Shown here: in pieces, positions 1 to 8,710 of the stretch
How the letters are laid out: the number at the start of each line of letters is the position of its first letter
Position numbering within the stretch: position 1 is the first letter of the stretch
Source: Paraburkholderia sp. BCC1885
Lineage (GTDB): Bacteria; Pseudomonadota; Gammaproteobacteria; Burkholderiales; Burkholderiaceae
NCBI RefSeq assembly: GCF_900996235.1
Contig: NZ_CAAJGM010000230.1
Coordinates: 124,001 to 188,000 of the forward strand
Length of the DNA stretch: 64,000 nucleotides
Reading direction: 5' to 3'
The notes under the pieces: generated by a model
The model's input: the letters and a program-made list of their open reading frames with translations, nothing else
Databases searched by the model: none
Told to the model about the DNA's origin: nothing
Translations under genes and position numbers: made by a program

Positions 1-711
1 GCGATTCCAAAAGCTATGCCGACTCACTCGATCAAACGGGTTTGTTTTCGCTTCCATCGGATGCTGCCGGAGTTCGTGTGGGATGCAAGCGTGCTCGAAG
101 GCAATCCGTTTACGTTTCCCGAGGTAAAGACGCTTCTGGATGGCGTGACCGTCGGCGGCCGAAAGATATCGGATCAGGAGCAGATTCTGAACCTCGCGGA
201 CAGTTCGAAGTATCTGCTTTCGCTCGTTCAACAAGAGAGATTCGCGCTAGACAAGGTGACGTTCTGCAATCTCCACCGCATCGTCGCGCGCAACGAGGCG
301 CTTGAATGGGGCGTGTTTCGTGGCGAGGGTGAAGAAACACATTACACGCCGGACGCGGCATTGGGGGAGAAAGGGCGTTACACGCCTTTGTCTACGGTTG
401 CCGGTGCCCCCGAATTGAATCGGGTTTTTGCCGCGGGGACGCGTGCACTTGCCGGGCAGGTCGACAATGCGTTCGAGCGAGGCTGCGCTTTTTTTCTTTT
501 CGGCGCGCTGCAGCAGTTCTTTTTCGACGGCAACAAGCGCACGTCCCGCTTTATGATGAACGGCGTCCTGATGTCGAACGGTATCGATGCCATCAGCGTT
601 CCGGCGCAGCGGGCCGGAGACTTCAACGAAAAGATGGTGCACTTCTATACGTCGAAGGACGCGACCGAGATGATGGCATTCCTTGTGGAGTGCCATCCCG
701 GGGCCCAATAA
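1..711 (+). CDS. Fic-family protein, 5' end outside window, catalytic His replaced
   Basis: The frame is open to the left edge, so the gene probably starts outside the window; the first in-frame ATG is at 16 and gives 231 residues. Fic proteins usually transfer AMP or a related group from a nucleotide to a protein hydroxyl. Numbering from that ATG, the Fic core is QQFFFDGNKRTSR at 166-178. Against the family motif HxFx(D/E)GN(G/K)RxxR it keeps Phe169, Asp171 to Arg175 and Arg178, but the catalytic His position is Gln167. ASVLEGN at 24-30 resembles the autoinhibitory motif (S/T)xxxE(G/N) with Ala first. It converges on ureG. A non-catalytic or altered activity is inferred. No antitoxin partner is visible. 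Confidence 0.8.
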   Translation, partial: AIPKAMPTHSIKRVCFRFHRMLPEFVWDASVLEGNPFTFPEVKTLLDGVTVGGRKISDQEQILNLADSSKYLLSLVQQERFALDKVTFCNLHRIVARNEALEWGVFRGEGEETHYTPDAALGEKGRYTPLSTVAGAPELNRVFAAGTRALAGQVDNAFERGCAFFLFGALQQFFFDGNKRTSRFMMNGVLMSNGIDAISVPAQRAGDFNEKMVHFYTSKDATEMMAFLVECHPGAQ

Positions 712-741
712 CGCGCACCGCTTCCGATGCGAGCGTGCACA

Positions 742-1389
742 TCAAACCTTCAGCAACCCCTTCTTCTCGATAAACGCAATCACCTCATCGAGGCCGTCGA
801 GCGCCTTCAGATTGCACATCACAAACGGCCGCTCGCCGCGCATCTTCTTCGCGTCGGAGGCCATCACGTCGAGATTCGCACCGACCATCGGTGCGAGATC
901 CGTCTTGTTGATCACGAGGATGTCCGACTTTGTGATCCCCGGGCCGCCTTTGCGCGGAATCTTTTCGCCACCGGCTACATCGATCACGTAGATCGTCAGG
1001 TCCGACAGTTCCGGGCTGAAGGTCGCCGCCAGGTTGTCGCCGCCCGATTCGATGAAGACGATGTCCGCATCCGGGAAACGCGTCAGCATGCGGTCGACCG
1101 CTTCCAGATTGATCGAGGCGTCCTCGCGGATCGCGGTGTGCGGGCAGCCACCCGTTTCCACGCCCATGATCCGTTCGGCTGGCAGCGCGCCTGCCACCGT
1201 CAGCAGACGCTGGTCTTCCTTCGTGTAGATATCGTTGGTGATGGCGACGAGGTCGTAGCGGTCGCGCATCGCCTTGCAGAGCATTTCGAGCAGTGTGGTC
1301 TTGCCGGAGCCGACCGGTCCGCCGACACCCACCCGTAGCGGCGGCAATTTCTTGGTGCGATGAGCGGTGTGGTGCTGAGGTGCGTTCAT
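742..1389 (-). CDS. ureG: Urease accessory GTPase UreG
   Basis: UreG is the SIMIBI-class GTPase that drives nickel delivery to apo-urease in the UreD-UreF-UreG complex. The 215-residue product has the usual family length. A P-loop (GGPVGSGKT) lies at 23-31, and the nickel-binding CPH motif at 82-84 is intact. It is the last gene of the ureABCEFG run, starting 12 bp after the ureF stop, and is presumably co-transcribed with it. Identification is secure from motifs and context. Confidence 0.97.
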   Translation of the reverse strand: MNAPQHHTAHRTKKLPPLRVGVGGPVGSGKTTLLEMLCKAMRDRYDLVAITNDIYTKEDQRLLTVAGALPAERIMGVETGGCPHTAIREDASINLEAVDRMLTRFPDADIVFIESGGDNLAATFSPELSDLTIYVIDVAGGEKIPRKGGPGITKSDILVINKTDLAPMVGANLDVMASDAKKMRGERPFVMCNLKALDGLDEVIAFIEKKGLLKV

Positions 1390-1401
1390 GATGGTTCGGT
1401 T

Positions 1402-2097
1402 CTATGAGCGGAAGAGCCGCGAATACTGCGACTCGTGGCGCGCCGACAGGATGCCCAGTTGCGGCGCGAAGGTGTTGATGTCGTCGGGCGCGGTGGCCAG
1501 CGCGCGCTGGACGGCGGCGTCGATGGGCGCGCGCAGTGCGACGATGATACGTTGTCCTGCGAGTTGTCCGAGTGGGACAGCTTTGAGTGCCGCCGCCGCC
1601 TGGTTTTCGACCCAGCTAAAAGCGTAGGCGGCGAGCGCGGCGTCGATGGCGACATCGTGGGCGAATGCGGCGAAGGCGAATGCGGTGGGTTGCGCCAGCG
1701 GCGTCATGGTTGCGAGCGTCGCGCGGCGTTGCGCATCGCCCCATTCGAGCGACACGCATAACTGCCGCAGCGACCATCCCATCTGCTCGGTTTCGCGGCG
1801 CAGTTCGGACGATTCGCGGCTTGCGAGGAATTCGCTATTGGCGAGCGCGAGGCCGGCCGTCTCGTGAGCGTGCCAGCGTCCGATCTGATGGGCGAGGAAC
1901 GGCAGTTCGCCGAGCGCGAGGACATCGGTGAGGCCGCTGGCGATCCAGGCGCGGGCGCTGTCGGCGTCGGTGATCAACTGGGCTTCGATGGCGGCTTCCA
2001 GCCCCTGCGAATAGCTGAACGCGCCGATCGGCAGTGCCGGCGACGCGAGGTGCAGCAAGGCCGTGAGCTCACCGATGCGCATGTTTGGAGTGGTCAT
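1402..2097 (-). CDS. ureF: Urease accessory protein UreF
   Basis: UreF bridges UreD and UreG during nickel insertion and is thought to act as a GTPase-activating partner of UreG. The all-helical protein is recognised by its opening LLHLASPALPIGAFSYSQG and by position. The frame stays open to an ATG at 2247, but that stretch is the ureE His-tail read in another frame; starting at 2097 gives 231 residues, the family length. An alternative ATG at 2082 would give 226. Either start overlaps the ureE 3' end, so translational coupling is likely. No clear Shine-Dalgarno is seen. Confidence 0.93.
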   Translation of the reverse strand: MTTPNMRIGELTALLHLASPALPIGAFSYSQGLEAAIEAQLITDADSARAWIASGLTDVLALGELPFLAHQIGRWHAHETAGLALANSEFLASRESSELRRETEQMGWSLRQLCVSLEWGDAQRRATLATMTPLAQPTAFAFAAFAHDVAIDAALAAYAFSWVENQAAAALKAVPLGQLAGQRIIVALRAPIDAAVQRALATAPDDINTFAPQLGILSARHESQYSRLFRS

Positions 2098-2749
2098 GCG
2101 CATGGTCGTGGCCGCAGGAGGCGTCGCAGTCGCTGTGGTCGTGAGCATGCTCGTGTCCGTGGTCATGGGCGTGGCCATGACCTGCATGTCCGTGATCATG
2201 ACTGTGGCCGTGATCGTGGGAATGCTCATGCCCATGATGCTCGCCATAAACCTGCTGCGCTAACGCATAGTCTTCGGCGAACGTCTCGTCATGGCCATGC
2301 TTATGGCCGCCGCCATAAGCCCCGGTTTCCGGCTGAAACGGCAATGTCACCTGCTCGACCATCGCGCCGATGCGCTTGAGCATGTCGGCCAGCACCGGAT
2401 CATATTCGAGCTTCAGATAATCCGCAGCGACTTCGACCGGTGTGTGCCGGTTGCCCAGGTGATACGCCGCACGCGTCAGCGTCAGGCGATCGTGTGCAGT
2501 GACCATCAACACCCCCTCGGGCGCCGCGACCACCCGCACCAGCGCGCCGTCTTGCGCCACCAGCACGTCGCCGTCGCGCAGCACCGTGCCGCGCGGCAAT
2601 ACCAGCGCCACCTCCTCGCCGTTATCCAGCGTCGCTGCCAGACGGCTCTTGCGGCGCGCGTCGAAATCGAGCGTGAGCGTCGGCGCGCGCTTCACCAGCA
2701 CCGCAGCGAGCTTGATCTTCGGATCGATCAGTTTGTCGATAGTGCGCAT
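2069..2749 (-). CDS. ureE: Urease nickel metallochaperone UreE with long His-rich tail
   Basis: UreE carries nickel to the urease activation complex. The N-terminal peptide-binding and central metal-binding domains occupy roughly residues 1-150. The last 57 residues contain 24 His, mostly as HD, HG and HE pairs, plus a DCDASC patch, so this is a nickel-buffering form of the protein and longer than tail-less UreE. The start at 2749 lies 2 bp from the ureC stop, a tight operon junction. Family and role are certain; the storage role of the tail is inferred from other His-tailed UreE proteins. Confidence 0.96.
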   Translation of the reverse strand: MRTIDKLIDPKIKLAAVLVKRAPTLTLDFDARRKSRLAATLDNGEEVALVLPRGTVLRDGDVLVAQDGALVRVVAAPEGVLMVTAHDRLTLTRAAYHLGNRHTPVEVAADYLKLEYDPVLADMLKRIGAMVEQVTLPFQPETGAYGGGHKHGHDETFAEDYALAQQVYGEHHGHEHSHDHGHSHDHGHAGHGHAHDHGHEHAHDHSDCDASCGHDHAHDHSKHAHR

Positions 2750-2751
2750 GA

Positions 2752-4458
2752 TCAGAACAGGAAGTAGCGTTGCGCCATCGGCAGCACGGTGGCGGGTTCG
2801 CAGGTCAGCAATTGCCCATCCGCGACTACCTGATACGTTTCAGGATCGACGCTGATCGCCGGACGCCACGCGTTGTGAATCATGTCGGCCTTGCTGATGT
2901 TGCGGCAGTTCTTCACCGGCACGATTCGCTTGCTCAAACCGTAGCGCTCGGCAATGCCCGCGTCGGCGCTCATCTGCGACACGAACGTCAGCGAGGTGCG
3001 CGCCAAAGCACCGCCACGCGTGGCGAACATCTCGCGATAGTGGACCGGTTGCGGCGTCGGAATGGACGCGTTCGGGTCGCCCATCTGCGCCAGCGCGATC
3101 ATGCCGCCCTTGAGAATCAGCGACGGCTTGATGCCGAAAAACGCCGGCTCCCAGAACACCAGGTCGGCCCACTTGCCCGGTTCGATCGAGCCCACCTCGT
3201 GCGAAATACCATGCGTGATGGCCGGATTGATCGTGTACTTGGCGACGTAGCGTTTGGCGCGGAAGTTGTCGGCGCGCGCGTTGTCTTCCGGCAGCGCGCC
3301 GCGTTGCACCTTCATCTTGTGCGCGGTCTGCCAGGTGCGGATGATCACTTCGCCCACGCGTCCCATGGCCTGAGAGTCCGAGGACAGCATCGACAGCGCG
3401 CCGAGGTCGTGCAGGATGTCTTCGGCGGCGATGGTTTCGCGGCGAATCCGCGACTCGGCAAACGCGATGTCTTCCGCAATCGACGGGTCCAGGTGGTGGC
3501 ACACCATCAGCATGTCGAGATGTTCCTCAAGCGTGTTGACGGTGTATGGCCGGGTCGGATTGGTGGACGACGGCAGCACGTTCGCCTCGCCGCAGACCTT
3601 GATGATGTCGGGAGCGTGGCCGCCGCCCGCGCCTTCGGTGTGATACGTGTGGATCGTGCGGCCCTTGAAGGCAGCCACGGTGGCTTCGACAAAACCCGCT
3701 TCGTTCAGCGTGTCCGTGTGGATCGCGACCTGGGTGTCGGTGGCATCGGCGACGGAAAGACAGTTGTCGATGGCAGCGGGTGTCGTGCCCCAGTCTTCGT
3801 GCAGCTTCAGGCCAATTGCGCCGGCGGCGATCTGCTCCGTCGCGGGATCGGGCAGGCTCACATTGCCCTTGCCAAGAAAGCCGAGATTCATCGGATAACC
3901 GTCGGCGGCCTGCAGCATCCGTTCGAGGTGCCACGGTCCGGGCGTGCAGGTGGTGGCATTGGTGCCGGTCGCCGGCCCCGTGCCGCCGCCGAGCATCGTT
4001 GTGACGCCGCTCGCGAGCGCTTCGTCGATCTGCTGCGGGCTGATGAAGTGGATGTGCGTGTCGATGCCGCCCGCCGTCACGATCAACCCTTCGCCAGCGA
4101 TGACTTCGGTGGCCGCGCCAATCGCAATCGTCACGCCCGGTTGAATGTCGGGATTGCCGGCTTTGCCGATCGCCGCGATGCGGCCGTCCTTGATGCCGAT
4201 GTCGGCCTTGACGATACCCCAGTGATCGAGAATCACCGCGTTGGTGATCACCGTATCCACGACGTCGGCGTGCACGCGCTGCGACTGACCCATGCCGTCG
4301 CGAATCACCTTGCCGCCGCCGAATTTCACTTCTTCGCCGTAGGTCGTGAAGTCGCGTTCGATTTCGATCAGCAACTCGGTGTCGGCGAGTCGCACGCGAT
4401 CGCCGGTCGTGGGGCCGAACATTTCCGCGTATGCGCGGCGGCCAATGCGTAAGCTCAT
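2752..4458 (-). CDS. ureC: Urease alpha subunit (catalytic)
   Basis: This is the catalytic subunit, hydrolysing urea to ammonia and carbamate at a di-nickel site. From the MSLRIG start at 4458 the product has 568 residues, matching the family. The nickel ligands are all present: His135 and His137 (DTHIH), carbamylated Lys218 (GLKLHEDWG), His247, His273 and Asp361; the catalytic flap His is His321 (MVCHH). An in-frame ATG at 4497 adds 13 residues with no family counterpart and was not used. It lies 68 bp after ureB and 2 bp before ureE. Predicted active and cytoplasmic. Confidence 0.97.
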   Translation of the reverse strand: MSLRIGRRAYAEMFGPTTGDRVRLADTELLIEIERDFTTYGEEVKFGGGKVIRDGMGQSQRVHADVVDTVITNAVILDHWGIVKADIGIKDGRIAAIGKAGNPDIQPGVTIAIGAATEVIAGEGLIVTAGGIDTHIHFISPQQIDEALASGVTTMLGGGTGPATGTNATTCTPGPWHLERMLQAADGYPMNLGFLGKGNVSLPDPATEQIAAGAIGLKLHEDWGTTPAAIDNCLSVADATDTQVAIHTDTLNEAGFVEATVAAFKGRTIHTYHTEGAGGGHAPDIIKVCGEANVLPSSTNPTRPYTVNTLEEHLDMLMVCHHLDPSIAEDIAFAESRIRRETIAAEDILHDLGALSMLSSDSQAMGRVGEVIIRTWQTAHKMKVQRGALPEDNARADNFRAKRYVAKYTINPAITHGISHEVGSIEPGKWADLVFWEPAFFGIKPSLILKGGMIALAQMGDPNASIPTPQPVHYREMFATRGGALARTSLTFVSQMSADAGIAERYGLSKRIVPVKNCRNISKADMIHNAWRPAISVDPETYQVVADGQLLTCEPATVLPMAQRYFLF

Positions 4459-4526
4459 GGTGTGAAATCCGGAAAGTGGCAGGACGGGGATTCGCAAGCT
4501 GCGACGACGTGGCTCACGCCCAGGCG

Positions 4527-4832
4527 TCAGAGCGGCCCCATGACCTTGCCGTTAAAGCCGTAGATGACGCGGTTGCCCGCCAGTGCGACCAGTTCGACGG
4601 TGCGTTCCTGACCGGGCTCGAAACGCACGGCCGTGCCCGCCGCAATGTTCAGACGGAAGCCGCGCGCCGTTTCGCGATCGAACGACAGCGCCGGATTCAC
4701 TTCATAAAAATGGTAGTGCGAACCAATTTGCACCGGACGGTCGCCGGTATTCGACACGATGACCGTGACCGTCGCGCGGCCCGCATTGAGTTCGTGCTCG
4801 CCGTCGTCGGTGAGAATTTCGCCGGGAATCAT
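4527..4832 (-). CDS. ureB: Urease beta subunit
   Basis: Structural beta subunit of the (UreABC)3 urease. It has 101 residues, the usual length for a separate beta chain, opening MIPGEILTDDGEHELNAGR and containing the conserved VQIGSHYHFYEVN segment. Its ATG lies 19 bp after the ureA stop. The three structural subunits are separate polypeptides, as is usual in proteobacteria rather than the fused AB form of Helicobacter. Confidence 0.97.
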   Translation of the reverse strand: MIPGEILTDDGEHELNAGRATVTVIVSNTGDRPVQIGSHYHFYEVNPALSFDRETARGFRLNIAAGTAVRFEPGQERTVELVALAGNRVIYGFNGKVMGPL

Positions 4833-4851
4833 CAGGGGCTCCGGGGCGGGG

Positions 4852-5154
4852 TCAAGGAATCGGATGGTGGACGGTCACGAGTTTCGTGCCGTCGGGGAAG
4901 GTGGCTTCCACCTGAATGTCGGGAATCATTTCCGGCACGCCTTCCATCACGTCGTCGCGCGTGAGCAGCGTGGTGCCGTAGTGCATCACTTCGGCGACGG
5001 TCCTGCCGTCGCGCGCCGCTTCCATCAACGCCGCCGAAATGAACGCGACCGCTTCAGGGTAATTGAGTTTCAGGCCGCGCGCGCGGCGGCGCTCGGCCAG
5101 CAACGCAGCGGTGAAGATCAGCAGCTTGTCCTTCTCGCGGGGTGTCAGCTTCAT
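4852..5154 (-). CDS. ureA: Urease gamma subunit
   Basis: Structural gamma subunit, 100 residues, recognised from MKLTPREKDKLLIF at the start and VTVHHPIP at the end. It opens the ureABCEFG run. The usual neighbour ureD is not adjacent here: a solute-binding protein gene and a repeat element lie between. The 157 bp up to that binding-protein gene show no hairpin or promoter I can defend, so it is unclear whether ureA is read from the distant urt promoter or a local one. Confidence 0.97.
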   Translation of the reverse strand: MKLTPREKDKLLIFTAALLAERRRARGLKLNYPEAVAFISAALMEAARDGRTVAEVMHYGTTLLTRDDVMEGVPEMIPDIQVEATFPDGTKLVTVHHPIP

Positions 5155-5311
5155 CGGATGTAGGGTTGGGTTGCGCCCGTCCCAGGCGGGACAGGCGACG
5201 CAGGCCGTCGGAGGTGCGCCTCGTCGAGCCGCTCACGGCGTATGCGGCGAAGCGCGACCAGCTTACCGTCAGATCAGCTTGCAAAGATACGCATAAAAAA
5301 TAACGATGTGC

Positions 5312-6115
5312 TTACAGGGTGGCGGGCAAGGGCGCGCCAAACCACTTCTTTGACATCGTGTTGAGCGTGCCATCGGATTTCGCCTGGGCGATGGCGGCGT
5401 TGACCTTGGCGAGCAACCGGCCTTCATTCTTGTTCATGCCGACGAAGCAGGGCGAGTCCTTGATAACGAACTTGGGCTCAGGACGACGCGGCGGATTTTT
5501 GGCGATGATCGCGGCGGCGACGATGTTGCCTGCGGCGATCAACTGCACCTGGCCCGACAGAAAGGCGGCGATGGTGGCGTTATTGTCTTCGAAGCGTTTG
5601 ATGGTGGCGTTCGGCGCCATCTGCGTGAGAGCGATTTCTTCGAGCGCGCCGCGCGTCGCGCCGACCGTCTTGCCGGTGAGATCCGCGGGGCCGCTGACCT
5701 TGATGTCGGCGGGACCGAATACGCCTTGATAGTAGGGGGCGTAGGCGTTGGAGAAGTCGATGACCTTCTCGCGGTCGGGCGTTTTGCCGAGCGACGAGAT
5801 CACCAGGTCGACCTTGCCGGTCTGCAGATAGGGGATGCGGTTTGCGCTGTTGACGGGCACGAGCTGCAGCTTGACGTTCATCGACTTGGCGAGCACGGCG
5901 GCGGCGTCGATGTCATAGCCTTGCGGTTGCATATCCGGGCCGACCGAGCCGAACGGCGGGTAGTCTTCCGGCACGGCGACTTTCAGGACGCCGGCTTTGG
6001 TGATGTTGTCCAGCGCGTCAGCGTGAGCTTGCGACGCGGGCAATGCGAGGATCGGTGTCAGGAGCAGGGCGGCTAACCAGGCGCGGCGCGCGGGGCGGAG
6101 AAGCTGTTGTTTCAT
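5312..6115 (-). CDS. Amino-acid-type ABC substrate-binding protein (family 3), orphan
   Basis: Periplasmic binding protein of the amino-acid (SBP_bac_3) type, 267 residues. The start at 6115 (MKQQLLRP) puts a Sec signal peptide first, ending ASQAHA near residue 32; an ATG at 6193 would put 26 charged residues before it. The mature part shows the family pattern GVLKVAVPEDYPPFG, GYDIDAA and KVDLVISSLGKTPDRE. No permease or ATPase of this class is nearby, and the gene sits between ureD and ureA, where none is expected. Its ligand cannot be told from sequence. It may supply a transporter encoded elsewhere or sense a nitrogen compound. Confidence 0.88.
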   Translation of the reverse strand: MKQQLLRPARRAWLAALLLTPILALPASQAHADALDNITKAGVLKVAVPEDYPPFGSVGPDMQPQGYDIDAAAVLAKSMNVKLQLVPVNSANRIPYLQTGKVDLVISSLGKTPDREKVIDFSNAYAPYYQGVFGPADIKVSGPADLTGKTVGATRGALEEIALTQMAPNATIKRFEDNNATIAAFLSGQVQLIAAGNIVAAAIIAKNPPRRPEPKFVIKDSPCFVGMNKNEGRLLAKVNAAIAQAKSDGTLNTMSKKWFGAPLPATL

Positions 6116-6283
6116 TTTTCGGGTTTTATGGCGGTGGAGGGTTGCCCCGTGGGGCTGCAGCGATGTGCCCGGTAGGAGCAAGGTGTGTGCCATGACGGTG
6201 CGGGGCGGTGGTTTGAGGTGTTTGGGGTGGGGGTTGCACCGGTTTGGGGATTTTGCGTGCGCTGGAATGGTGCTGGTTTTTGG

Positions 6284-6945
6284 TTTTTTTTTGCCTGTGC
6301 GGCGCTTTGGTGGTTGTTCTGGCTGGTTTGGCCTTTCCTTGCTGTGTTAGTGGTCTATTAGTGATGCCCCTGTGCGGGGCGGCACCTACTTTCTTTGCCG
6401 CCGCAAAGAAAGTAGGCAAAGAAAGCGGGCTCACACCGCTAGCTTGTAGGTGTCCGCCACTTGTGTGAACACGGAGTGGTCCGAGACGAGAGCGTCTCTC
6501 GCACCACTCACCGTAGTGACACAGGACTCATTCATCCCGCCAGCGCACTGCGTGCGCGGCGGATGGGTCAGCTTATAGAGGGGTGTGTGATGGGAGTAGG
6601 TGGACGTGAAAATATTCGGATGCCTAATCAATACGCGACGCGCGCAGCCCACCAAAGAAGTTATGCCCAACGGCGGGGCGCGCAGCGCGACGCTGGAACG
6701 GATGAGCCCTGTGTCATTAGGAGGTGGTGATGCGAGAGAACATCTCGTCTTGGGCCGTTCCCGGTTGCAGACCGGGATGGCTCACTACGGGCTGGCGGTT
6801 GCAGCCCGCTTTCTTTGCTTACTTTCTTTGCGGCGGCAAAGAAAGTAAGTGCCGCCCCGCACAGGGGCATCACTAATAGACCACTAACACAGCAAGGAAA
6901 GGCCAAACCAGCAAAAACAACCACCAAAGCGCCGCAAGGCACAGC
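6284..6945. repeat. Palindromic repeat element, copy 1 (inverted orientation)
   Basis: About 0.66 kb of non-coding DNA that recurs at 8711-9399 and 32916-33578; this copy is reversed relative to the other two. It consists of two diverged arms in inverted orientation, so it is an imperfect long palindrome. Each arm holds a perfect 14-bp hairpin with a 4-nt loop (6385-6416 and 6818-6849) next to a conserved CCCCTGTGCGGGG hairpin. The outer ends read GCCTGNGGCGCTTTGGTGGTT or its complement. The element starts 15 bp beyond the ureD stop. No transposase or target duplication is evident. Short frames inside it are rejected as genes. It fills most of the gap 6116-6959; the remaining 6116-6283 is a G+T-rich leader with no recognised signal. 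Confidence 0.85.
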
Positions 6946-6959
6946 AAGAACCACCCCCC

Positions 6960-7841
6960 TCAGGTATTCCAAATCCTCAACGGCACCGCCTCCACCCCAT
7001 GCACAACTGGCCGCAACAGCAGCCAGCAATCAGTCAGCGCGCGCTGCAACGCCTCCATCGAGCGCCCAACCGCGCGAATCAGCATCACGCCTGGCGTGAC
7101 GCACGATGCCGCGGCTCGCAAGGTGTCATCGAAAGGCAGTCCGGCGGTGATCTTTTCAGCGAGCGCGTCGTCGCAGGCTGGACCCACGGCCCATAGCGTG
7201 CCGTAAGCGGGAAATCCGGCGAGACCTTGGGCCGCATCGCGTAGCGGATCGACTGCAGTGAGATTGGCGCGTTCGAGCCAAAGCAATTGGCCGTCCGCGC
7301 CGACGATACGCGAACTCGCGCGCAGCGATCCCGCGGACCAGCGTTCGCCCGCTGCCTGGCGGCCGAGTTGGGTGGCGTCCCAGCCGAGCGCCGTTGCGCC
7401 TTCGGCGAGCGTCAGCGTGAACTCGAGTGTGGCGTTGGCGTAATCGAACACGATGTTGTTCTGCGGCAGCCAGTCGAGTCGCGCGTGTGCGCCGACCCGC
7501 ACGTCGATCTGTTGCCGCGCCGCGCGATCATTCGACTTGTACCATTTGGTGGCGCCCGGTGTGGTGAGCACCGCATGGGTGCCGGCTTCGAGAGAGACGT
7601 CGATACGCAACTGATCGCCGCCCGCGATGCCGCCAGGCGGGTGCACGATCACCGCATGGCAGATGGCATGGCCTTCGGGATAGAGGGGGCGCTGCACGCG
7701 TAGCGGCCCGTCGTGCAGACGATGCGCAAGCGTCGTGCGATCCGCGTGCTTCGCGAAGCCGAGTTCGAGCCGGGCGTGCCACTCGCCGTGCGCGGCGCAA
7801 TGCGCTGAGGCGAGCGTGGCGTGATTTTCATGAAGCGACAT
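6960..7841 (-). CDS. ureD: Urease accessory protein UreD
   Basis: UreD (UreH in some species) is the scaffold that binds apo-urease and recruits UreF and UreG. The 293-residue product shows family signatures including RVQRPLYPEG, HPPGGIAGGDQL, TTPGATKWYKS and WLPQNNIVFDYA. It lies between urtE and the repeat element, 1.8 kb from ureA, unlike the compact ureDABC order common in related species. The codons at its 3' end become rich in G and T on the coding strand as the repeat is approached. Confidence 0.95.
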   Translation of the reverse strand: MSLHENHATLASAHCAAHGEWHARLELGFAKHADRTTLAHRLHDGPLRVQRPLYPEGHAICHAVIVHPPGGIAGGDQLRIDVSLEAGTHAVLTTPGATKWYKSNDRAARQQIDVRVGAHARLDWLPQNNIVFDYANATLEFTLTLAEGATALGWDATQLGRQAAGERWSAGSLRASSRIVGADGQLLWLERANLTAVDPLRDAAQGLAGFPAYGTLWAVGPACDDALAEKITAGLPFDDTLRAAASCVTPGVMLIRAVGRSMEALQRALTDCWLLLRPVVHGVEAVPLRIWNT

Positions 7842-7996
7842 GCAGGTAGGCGTAGTAGAGCACGTAGTAGGGCAATGCGTGACGGCAGTCTAAAGGGCGT
7901 TCGAGGGCCGGCGTTCATGATGACCTCGGCGTGATACGCAGCGTCGAGCGCGCCCACGGAATGCGGCGAGGATATCACGCGTTCATGCCGGCGTTA

Positions 7997-8689
7997 TCAC
8001 ACGGCAATCAGGGCGCGCACGCCATCGTTATCCATGTTGACGCCGTCACCGCCGGCGACGATTTCCCCGCGGCTCATGACCCAGTAGCGATCGGCGATGG
8101 CTTTGGCGAAGTCGTAGTATTGCTCGACGAGGAGCACGGTGAGGCCCATTTCTTCGACGAGTTGTCGCAGCGTGCGGCCGATGTCCTGAATGATGGAGGG
8201 CTGAATGCCCTCGGTGGGTTCATCGAGAATGAGCAATTGCGGCTCGCTCATGAGGGCGCGCCCGATGGCGAGTTGCTGCTGCTGTCCGCCGGACAGATCG
8301 CCGCCGCGACGGCTGCGCATATCCTTTAGGACTGGAAAGAGTTCGTAAATGCGGTCGGGGATTCTGGATGGCGATTTTTTGCTGGCGGCGCCGACCATGA
8401 GGTTTTCTTCGACTGTCAGGCGCGGGAAGATGTCGCGGCCCTGGGGGACGTAAGCGAGGCCGTTTGCTACCCGGGCATACGTAGGGAGCCTGGTGAGCGG
8501 TGTGCCACGCCAGGAGATTGCGCCGCTTTTGGTGGGGACGACGCCCATCAGGCAACGCAGGAGGGTGGTTTTGCCTACGCCATTGCGGCCCAGCAGGACG
8601 GTTAGTTTGCCGTCCGGCACTGTTAATTTCACGTCTCGGAGGATGTGGCTGCCGCCGTAGTACTGGTTCAGGTGGTCTACTTCTAGCAT
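7997..8689 (-). CDS. urtE: Urea ABC transporter ATP-binding protein UrtE
   Basis: One of two ATPases of the UrtABCDE urea importer, LivF-like, 230 residues. Walker A is GRNGVGKTT at 34-42, the signature LSGGQQQQ follows near 137, and Walker B is LLILDEP. It is paired with UrtD by sequence class, but a 0.7 kb repeat lies between them. An AGGAC Shine-Dalgarno-like stretch lies about 8 nt upstream of the ATG. The 155 bp between urtE and ureD show no clear signal. Confidence 0.95.
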   Translation of the reverse strand: MLEVDHLNQYYGGSHILRDVKLTVPDGKLTVLLGRNGVGKTTLLRCLMGVVPTKSGAISWRGTPLTRLPTYARVANGLAYVPQGRDIFPRLTVEENLMVGAASKKSPSRIPDRIYELFPVLKDMRSRRGGDLSGGQQQQLAIGRALMSEPQLLILDEPTEGIQPSIIQDIGRTLRQLVEEMGLTVLLVEQYYDFAKAIADRYWVMSRGEIVAGGDGVNMDNDGVRALIAV

Positions 8690-8710
8690 TGCTCGTGTCC
8701 TGTTTTTGGT

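Noticed and set aside
2098..2247. 50-residue N-terminal extension of UreF rich in Met, Thr and Ala
   Set aside because: It is the ureE His-tail coding DNA read in another frame; UreF homology begins after it.
2770..4452. 560-residue plus-strand frame opposite ureC
   Set aside because: Antisense shadow of a gene with all urease active-site residues.
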